Assembly (NCBI GenBank): GCA_014730285.1
Contig: WJIM01000214.1
Coordinates: 1 to 11,288 of the forward strand
Direction of reading: 5' to 3'
DNA length: 11,288 nucleotides
From: Candidatus Zixiibacteriota bacterium
Lineage (GTDB): Bacteria > Zixibacteria > MSB-5A5 > JAABVY01
Of this stretch, positions 6,196 to 11,288 are shown piece by piece. Position numbers and translations under genes: made by a program. The notes beneath the pieces are model-generated. The model was not told the origin of the DNA. It made no database searches and was given only the letters and a program-made list of their open reading frames with translations. Every line of letters begins with the position of its first letter. The stretch's first letter is position 1.

Positions 6196-6213
6196 AATTT
6201 TTTAAGGATTGAA

Positions 6214-8151
6214 ATGAGCGAAATAAAAATAACATTTCCGGACGGCAATGTCAGCAGCTATGAGGCCGGAGTTACCCCGATGGAAATCGCCGAGAAGATT
6301 TCCAAAAGTCTGGCCAAAAAAGTTCTCGCCGCCAAAGTCAATGGATCAATAATAAATTTAAACGATCCTCTGGAAGAAGATACCGATCTGAGGCTGTTGA
6401 CCTTTGACAACCCCGAGGGACGTGAAGTCTTCTGGCATTCCAGTTCGCATATTATGGCCCAGGCCGTAACCGATCTGTTTCCGGACGCCAAACTAGCTAT
6501 CGGTCCTCCTATAGATGAGGGCTGGTATTATGATTTTGATGTCGAGAAGCCTTTCTCGGACGAGGATATCGAGAAAATCGAGAAGCGCATGGCCGAGATC
6601 ATAAAGGAAAATCATCCCTTTAAAAGGGTTGAGCTTTCTGTTGAAGAGGCCAAAAATCGCTATTCTGAAGAGGGCGCGGTATATAAGGAAGAGATTCTAC
6701 AGGATATCGAGGACGGTACCGTTACTCTGTATCAGCAGGACTCGTTCACCGATCTCTGCCGCGGACCGCATCTGCCATCGACCGGCAAGGTCAAGGCCTT
6801 CAAGCTCCTGACCACCTCGGGCGCATACTGGCGGGGCGATGAGCGCAATAAGATGTTGCAGAGGATTTACGGTGTTTCCTATCCCTCCAAAAAGCAGCTT
6901 GACGAGTACCTCAATATGCTTGAGGAGGCTAAAAAGCGCGATCACAGAAAGCTTGGAAAAGAGCTCGATCTATTTTCGATAAATGAAAATATAGGCAGCG
7001 GCCTTGTGCTCTGGCATCCCAAAGGCGCCATTATCCGCAATATTATAGAGGAGCACTGGAAAAAGGAGCATATCGATAACGGTTTCCAACTCGTTTACAC
7101 CCCTCACATGGCGCGTTTGAAACTTTGGGAGATTTCCGGGCATACCGATTTCTATACCGAAAATATGTTCCAGCCCAACGAGGTGGAGGGCGATAAGTAT
7201 CAGATCAAGCCGATGAACTGCCCCTTCCATATCGAGATATATCGTAACGATATCAGGTCGTACCGTGATCTGCCCATCAAATACGCCGAGCTCGGCACCG
7301 ATTATCGCTATGAGCGTTCGGGCGTTTTGCACGGTTTGATGCGTGTACGCGGTTTCACTATGGACGACGCCCATATATTCTGCACCCCGGAACAGCTTCA
7401 TCAGCAGATTCTGGAAGTCTGTCAGATGTCCCTGAGATTTCTGAAGATGTTCGGTTTCGAGGATTACAAGATTTATCTCTCCACCCGTCCGGAAAAATCG
7501 GTGGGCGAACCGGAGAGATGGGAAACCGCGCAGGATGCTCTGGCAGAGGCTCTTAAGGAGCTTAAGCTGGAATACGATATCGATGAGGGCGGCGGCGCTT
7601 TTTACGGTCCCAAGATAGATATTAAGATTAAGGATACTATTGGGCGTTTATGGCAGTGTTCCACAATACAATTTGATTTTAACCTACCGGAACGCTTCGG
7701 AATTTATTATATTGACAAGGATAATTCGCAGAAGAGGCCGTACATGGTCCATCGTGCAATTCTTGGATCATTGGAGCGCTTCTTTGGCGTTTTGATAGAA
7801 AATTACGGCGGGGCATTTCCTCTATGGCTGGCCCCGGTGCAGGTCAAGGTCATGACCATCACCGACAGTCAGAATGATTATGCCCGGAAACTGGCAGAGG
7901 AACTGAAAAAACAAGATATTCGTTGCGAGCTCGATTCACGCTCGGAAAAGATCGGCTTCAAAATCCGGGAAGCTGAAACATCCAAGACGCCCTATATGTT
8001 CGTAATAGGGCAAAAGGAAGTCGAGCAGAATACGGTCTCGGTCCGTCACTACGGACAGATCGATTTGGGCTCGATGGAATTGGAAGATATAATCTCCCAA
8101 ATGAAAGAGGAGATAGAGAATAAGTATCCAAGTATGAAATCTGGAGGTTAA
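6214..8151 (+). CDS. thrS: Threonyl-tRNA synthetase
   Basis: Class II synthetase that charges tRNA-Thr and edits mischarged Ser-tRNA. It has 645 residues, the usual bacterial length. The TGS domain covers about 1-65. The editing domain carries HSSSH (H75, H79) and CRGPH (C182, H186), the four editing-site residues known from the E. coli enzyme. The catalytic core has the Zn ligands C336 (PMNCPFH), H387 (DDAHIFC) and H513 (MVHRAILGS). The anticodon-binding domain starts at about 540 (WLAPVQVKV). The reading frame stays open upstream through the tRNA, but the start at 6214 is chosen because AAGGA (6204-6208) precedes it and MSEIKITFPDG is a normal TGS start. The stop TAA shares its last base with the infC ATG. 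No T-box or other leader fits in the 44 bases after the tRNA. Confidence 0.98.
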   Translation: MSEIKITFPDGNVSSYEAGVTPMEIAEKISKSLAKKVLAAKVNGSIINLNDPLEEDTDLRLLTFDNPEGREVFWHSSSHIMAQAVTDLFPDAKLAIGPPIDEGWYYDFDVEKPFSDEDIEKIEKRMAEIIKENHPFKRVELSVEEAKNRYSEEGAVYKEEILQDIEDGTVTLYQQDSFTDLCRGPHLPSTGKVKAFKLLTTSGAYWRGDERNKMLQRIYGVSYPSKKQLDEYLNMLEEAKKRDHRKLGKELDLFSINENIGSGLVLWHPKGAIIRNIIEEHWKKEHIDNGFQLVYTPHMARLKLWEISGHTDFYTENMFQPNEVEGDKYQIKPMNCPFHIEIYRNDIRSYRDLPIKYAELGTDYRYERSGVLHGLMRVRGFTMDDAHIFCTPEQLHQQILEVCQMSLRFLKMFGFEDYKIYLSTRPEKSVGEPERWETAQDALAEALKELKLEYDIDEGGGAFYGPKIDIKIKDTIGRLWQCSTIQFDFNLPERFGIYYIDKDNSQKRPYMVHRAILGSLERFFGVLIENYGGAFPLWLAPVQVKVMTITDSQNDYARKLAEELKKQDIRCELDSRSEKIGFKIREAETSKTPYMFVIGQKEVEQNTVSVRHYGQIDLGSMELEDIISQMKEEIENKYPSMKSGG

Positions 8152-8684
8152 TGAAAGGCCGAGGAGGAAAACCAAGGAAACAGGACACAGTTCGGGTAAA
8201 TTCCCGGATTCGTGCTCCCCAGGTACGTGTAATCGACACTGACGGCAGTCAGGTCGGTATAATGCAGACCAGAGATGCTGTTGAAAAGGCATACGAAAAA
8301 GGTTTGGATCTTGTGGAGGTTTCACCCAATGCCAAACCGCCAGTATGCAGGATTCTTGATTTTGGAAAATACAAATACGAACAGTCCAAAAAGGCCAAGG
8401 CCGCCAAGAAAAAGCAGCATACTGTGCAGCTCAAGGAGATGAGATATCGTCCCAAGATTGAAGAGCATGATTACAATTTCAAAACCAAGCATGTGAAGGA
8501 ATTCCTTTTGCAGGGCTATAAGGTCAAGGTCTTCGTGGAATTTCGAGGACGGGAGATGGCTCATATCGAGTTCGGAAAGAAGATCATGGAGCGTCTGCAG
8601 GAAGACTTTTCGGAAATAGCGGTGGTTGAACAGAAGCCCAAGATGGAAGGGCGCAACCTTATAATGATAGTAATGCCTAAATAA
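8151..8684 (+). CDS. infC: Translation initiation factor IF-3
   Basis: Binds the 30S subunit, prevents premature 50S joining and checks the start codon-initiator tRNA pairing. It has 177 residues, close to the E. coli 180. The N-domain spans about 13-80, with VNSRIRAPQVRVID (16-29) and LVEVSPNAKPPVCRILDFGKY (54-74, two conserved motifs). A Lys-rich linker covers 77-89, and the C-domain spans 90-175, with VQLKEMRYRP (92-101) and FRGREMAH (131-138). The ATG overlaps the thrS stop by one base (TAATG), and GGAGG at 8143-8147 is only three bases upstream, so reinitiation after thrS is likely. E. coli and many relatives use a rare AUU-type start for autoregulation; here the codon is plain ATG and MKGRGG aligns with the usual MKGG start. 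rpmI follows after 16 bases. Confidence 0.97.
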   Translation: MKGRGGKPRKQDTVRVNSRIRAPQVRVIDTDGSQVGIMQTRDAVEKAYEKGLDLVEVSPNAKPPVCRILDFGKYKYEQSKKAKAAKKKQHTVQLKEMRYRPKIEEHDYNFKTKHVKEFLLQGYKVKVFVEFRGREMAHIEFGKKIMERLQEDFSEIAVVEQKPKMEGRNLIMIVMPK

Positions 8685-8700
8685 TAAATGAGAGTATGTT

Positions 8701-8898
8701 ATGCCAAAGATTAAGACAAATCGAAGCGCAAGGAAACGGCTGAGAAAGACCGGAACAGGAAAACTGAAAAGGAACAAGAGTCTGGCTGGTCACTTTCTTG
8801 CCAAAAAATCCTCCAAGCGCAAACGCAATCTGCGTAAGAGCACCCTTGTCTCGAGCTCCGATGAGAAGCGAGTCAAAAAGCTGGTGCCTTATCTGTAG
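8701..8898 (+). CDS. rpmI: 50S ribosomal protein L35
   Basis: Small basic protein of the large ribosomal subunit. It has 65 residues, the standard length, with the typical start MPKIKTNRSARKR (1-13), a core TGTGKLKRNKSLAGHFLAKK (17-36) and the end KRVKKLVPYL (56-65). About a third of the residues are Lys or Arg. The Shine-Dalgarno region is weak (AGAG around 8691-8694, six bases upstream), so its translation may depend on ribosomes leaving infC 16 bases earlier. It sits between infC and rplT, as in most bacteria. I see no typical L20-binding leader in front of it. Confidence 0.97.
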   Translation: MPKIKTNRSARKRLRKTGTGKLKRNKSLAGHFLAKKSSKRKRNLRKSTLVSSSDEKRVKKLVPYL

Positions 8899-8934
8899 AT
8901 TTATCTAGTGAACTGAGTTAATGTAGGAGGAAAA

Positions 8935-9288
8935 ATGCCACGTATAGCTAATAATGTGGCTGCCCGTCGCCGGAAAAAGAAAGTAATGAAGCAGGCAAAG
9001 GGCAATTATGGCGGAAGAGGACGTTTATATCGTACCGCAATGGAAACGGTCCGCAAAGGACTGAAATACGCCTATCGTGACAGGCGTAACAAAAAGAGAG
9101 ATTTCAGGAGGCTGTGGATTACACGAATCTCTATTGCCTGTCGAAATAACGATATTCGTTACAGTCAGTTCATTGCCGGACTGAAGCAAGAGGGAGTCGC
9201 TTTGAACAGAAAATCACTGTCCAACATTGCAGCCAAAGATCCGCAGACCTTTGAGTATCTTGTTGGTATGGTGAAGAAGACCGCGTAA
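8935..9288 (+). CDS. rplT: 50S ribosomal protein L20
   Basis: 23S rRNA-binding assembly protein; in E. coli and Bacillus it also represses its own operon through a leader RNA. It has 117 residues, the standard length. It has the long basic N-terminal extension (MPRIANNVAARRRKKKVM, then KQAKGNYGGRGRLYRTA) and the conserved block YAYRDRRNKKRDFRRLWITR (46-65), then RYSQFIAGLKQEGVALNRK (75-93). The GGAGG at 8926-8930 is four bases before the ATG, much stronger than the site of rpmI. The 36-base gap after rpmI has no obvious fold resembling the L20 site on 23S rRNA. pheS starts six bases after its stop. Confidence 0.97.
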   Translation: MPRIANNVAARRRKKKVMKQAKGNYGGRGRLYRTAMETVRKGLKYAYRDRRNKKRDFRRLWITRISIACRNNDIRYSQFIAGLKQEGVALNRKSLSNIAAKDPQTFEYLVGMVKKTA

Positions 9289-9294
9289 TTACAA

Positions 9295-10308
9295 ATGGAC
9301 TTAAAAGAGCAAATTCTCGAGATCAAGGAGAAATTTGCCAGAGCAGTCGATGAGATAAAGAATTCTGACGATCTCGAGAAAGTCAAGATAGAATATCTTG
9401 GACGCAAAAGCAGATTCAATCAGATTCTGAAGGGCTTAAAAGATCTTGCCGTTGAGGAGAAAAAAGAAATAGGCCGCATGGCCAATATCGCCAAGCAGGA
9501 TTTTCAGACCCGCCTCGATGAACTGAAGGAATCCCTGGAATCGGGAGGGCAGGCCGAATCGAAATTCGATTACACACTGCCCGGCAAAAAATCACGCCTG
9601 GGACGGACTCATCCGATCGTAACCACTATGCGCGAAATCTCCGATATCTTTTTCGGCATGGGATTCGGCACCGAGGTTGGTCCGGAAATTGAAACCGATT
9701 ATTACAATTTCCAGGCCCTTAATATACCCAAGGATCATCCTGCCCGCGATATGCAGGATACATTCTATATCTCCGGCGATCTGGTCCTGCGCACGCACAC
9801 GACCCCGGTGCAGATCAGAACATTGGAGAGGATGAAGCCCCCGGCGCGCTTTATTGCCCCGGGCAGGTGCTATCGCAACGAGGCTATCTCTGTCAGGTCG
9901 CATGCCGCCTTTCATCAGATAGACGGTTTCTTTGTCGATCAGGATGTTTCCTTTGCTGACCTCAAGGGAGTGCTGGTGGCCTTTGCCAGAAGCTTCTTTG
10001 GAAGCGATGTCAAGCTCAAATTCAGGCCCAGTTTCTTTCCCTTCACCGAGCCGTCGGCAGAGGTCGATATCTCCTGTTTTCTATGCAAGGGTAGGGGATG
10101 TGCTCTCTGCAAACAGTCCGGATGGCTGGAGATTCTCGGCTGCGGGATGATCGATCCGGCTGTGTTTAATTATGTCGGTTACGATCCCGAGGCCTTTACC
10201 GGCTATGCCTTCGGTATCGGTATAGAGCGTATATGCCTGCTGAAATACGGCATTGATGATATTCGCCTGTTTTTCGAAAACGATATAAGATTTCTGGAGC
10301 AGTTCTGA
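9295..10308 (+). CDS. pheS: Phenylalanyl-tRNA synthetase alpha subunit
   Basis: Catalytic subunit of the alpha2-beta2 class II enzyme that charges tRNA-Phe. It has 337 residues, the usual length. The N-terminal coiled-coil tRNA-binding arm covers about 1-90. The catalytic core includes HPARDMQDTFYI (148-159), RTHTTPVQIRTLE, the aromatic-rich FRPSFFPFTEPSAEVD, GWLEILGCGMIDPAVF, and the motif 3 region GYAFGIGIERICLL (303-316, with the class II Gly-Xaa-Glu-Arg element at 309-312). An insert with four cysteines, C261-x2-C264-x4-C269-x2-C272, looks like a zinc-knuckle and is known from many bacterial PheS proteins. The start at 9295 lacks a clear Shine-Dalgarno, so coupling to rplT six bases upstream is likely. 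Its TGA overlaps the pheT ATG by one base. Confidence 0.97.
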   Translation: MDLKEQILEIKEKFARAVDEIKNSDDLEKVKIEYLGRKSRFNQILKGLKDLAVEEKKEIGRMANIAKQDFQTRLDELKESLESGGQAESKFDYTLPGKKSRLGRTHPIVTTMREISDIFFGMGFGTEVGPEIETDYYNFQALNIPKDHPARDMQDTFYISGDLVLRTHTTPVQIRTLERMKPPARFIAPGRCYRNEAISVRSHAAFHQIDGFFVDQDVSFADLKGVLVAFARSFFGSDVKLKFRPSFFPFTEPSAEVDISCFLCKGRGCALCKQSGWLEILGCGMIDPAVFNYVGYDPEAFTGYAFGIGIERICLLKYGIDDIRLFFENDIRFLEQF

Positions 10309-11288
10309 TGCAGCTTGGATTCAAGTGGCTAAAGGAATTAGTTGATTTTGAATGGGATGCCGAGGAGCTTTGCGAACGGCTTACCATGGCCGGTGTGGCC
10401 TGCGAGGCTACCCGCACTGTTTTCGATCAGTTCTCCGGTATCGTGGCGGGAAAAATCAAGAAAGTCGAGCGGCATCCTGAAGCCGATAATCTCTCTATCT
10501 GCACGGTCGATATCGGCATAAAAACCGTAACCACTGTCTGTGGCGCTCCCAATGTTGCGGTCGGCCTGAAATCGCCCTTCGCAACCGTGGGAGCCGAACT
10601 GCCGGGCGGTATGAAAATAGAACCGGTCGAGAAGCAGGGCGTTAAGTCTGAGGGAATGCTTTGCTCCGAGAAAGAACTGGGATTGTCCGATCAGGCCTCG
10701 ATTATAATGGAACTTGAGGCCGGGATCAAGACCGGATCAGACCTGTGGGAGAAGCTTGATCTTGACGAGCCGCTGATAGAATTTGAACTTACTCCCAATC
10801 GTCCCGACTGCATGTCCGCAATCGGGGTGGCTCGAGAAGTTGCCGCGCTTGCCGGCACAGTCGTAAAACGCCCTGAGTTTGAGCTGGAGGAAATCGAAAA
10901 GGAGGCTGCGGAACTGGTCAAAATCGAGATAGAGGATCCCGAGGCCTGCCCGCGTTATGCCGCACGCATTATCGAGCATATTAAAGTGGGACCTTCCCCT
11001 TTCTGGTTGAAAAGGAAGCTGGTGTCGGCCGGAATTCGGCCTATTAATAATGTAGTGGATATTACAAATCTTGTCTTAATGGAATACGGTCAGCCTCTGC
11101 ATGCATTCGATTATGAGCTCTTTTCGATGCCTCAGGTGCTGGTGCGTACTGCTCAGGATAACGAAAAATTTACCACCCTGGATGAAAAGGAACATACGCT
11201 CAATGAGAATGATATATTAATTACCGATGCCACAAAAGCAGTGGCATTGGGTGGAATTATGGGCGGCCTTAATTCCGAGGTTAATGAC
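10308..11288 (+). CDS. pheT: Phenylalanyl-tRNA synthetase beta subunit, N-terminal part
   Basis: Non-catalytic but essential subunit that binds tRNA-Phe and carries the editing site for mischarged Tyr-tRNA. The frame is open from the ATG at 10308 to the window end, giving 327 of an expected ~800 residues. It starts MQLGFKWLKELVDF. The EMAP/OB-type tRNA-binding domain runs from about 43 to 150 (IVAGKIKKVERHPEADNLSI, VCGAPNV at 77-83, GVKSEGMLCSEKELGL at 111-126). LTPNRPDCMSAIGVAREVAA (161-180) is a highly conserved PheT block. The B3/B4 editing domain begins near 212 and includes RPINNVVDITN (244-254), GQPLHAFDY (261-269) and ALGGIMGG (313-320). The stop/start overlap TGATG with pheS indicates coupled synthesis of the two subunits. 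GGAG at 10287-10290 is too far upstream to be a good ribosome site. Confidence 0.96.
   Translation, partial: MQLGFKWLKELVDFEWDAEELCERLTMAGVACEATRTVFDQFSGIVAGKIKKVERHPEADNLSICTVDIGIKTVTTVCGAPNVAVGLKSPFATVGAELPGGMKIEPVEKQGVKSEGMLCSEKELGLSDQASIIMELEAGIKTGSDLWEKLDLDEPLIEFELTPNRPDCMSAIGVAREVAALAGTVVKRPEFELEEIEKEAAELVKIEIEDPEACPRYAARIIEHIKVGPSPFWLKRKLVSAGIRPINNVVDITNLVLMEYGQPLHAFDYELFSMPQVLVRTAQDNEKFTTLDEKEHTLNENDILITDATKAVALGGIMGGLNSEVND

Noticed and set aside
6121..6213. A 5' extension of the thrS frame from a TTG inside the tRNA gene
   Set aside because: It would translate tRNA-Val and its terminator; the ATG at 6214 has a ribosome site and gives a normal TGS-domain N-terminus.
6970..7401. Long minus-strand open frame opposite thrS
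   Set aside because: A shadow of the thrS codon pattern, with no recognisable protein; all real genes here are on the + strand.
8322..8777. Minus-strand open frame across infC and rpmI
   Set aside because: Antisense to two certain genes, hydrophobic by reverse-complementing Lys-rich codons, and no family resemblance.
8899..8934. L20-binding leader or attenuator between rpmI and rplT
   Set aside because: Only 36 bases, with no stable fold or 23S-like motif visible.

Overview
This is a bacterial chromosomal window with all genes on the + strand and two functional blocks. The organism cannot be named from the sequence. The mixed codon choice (both A/T- and G/C-ending codons), the long FliD and the block arrangement would fit an uncultured lineage of the FCB/Zixibacteria kind, but that is a low-confidence guess.

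Block 1 (1-5899) is a late-flagellar cluster: the 3' part of a flagellin gene, flaG, an unusually long fliD (filament cap), fliS (flagellin chaperone), a FlgN-like chaperone gene, flgM (anti-sigma-28) and an HDOD-domain gene. It gathers the filament subunit, its cap, the export chaperones and the anti-sigma factor that times late gene expression. A perfect 12-bp GCAA-looped hairpin separates flagellin from the rest and may set the flagellin-to-accessory-protein ratio. FliD has two noteworthy features: an apparent internal domain duplication and a GC-rich central insert.

An AT-rich gap (5900-6092) carries a sigma-70-like promoter for a tRNA-Val(GAC) gene with an encoded CCA. A small hairpin with a T-run follows the tRNA and lies just before thrS.

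Block 2 (6214-11288) is the widely conserved translation operon thrS-infC-rpmI-rplT-pheS-pheT: threonyl-tRNA synthetase, initiation factor 3, ribosomal proteins L35 and L20, and both phenylalanyl-tRNA synthetase subunits. pheT runs off the window end. Spacing is tight, with 1-base stop/start overlaps at thrS/infC and pheS/pheT, so translational coupling is likely. I see no pheM-type leader peptide, T-box or L20 leader. infC starts with a normal ATG rather than the rare start codon used for autoregulation in E. coli.

I found no mobile element, CRISPR array, phage gene or clearly new system. The most interesting signals are the architecture of FliD, the HDOD protein that keeps an HD dyad inside a motility cluster, and the intergenic hairpins.
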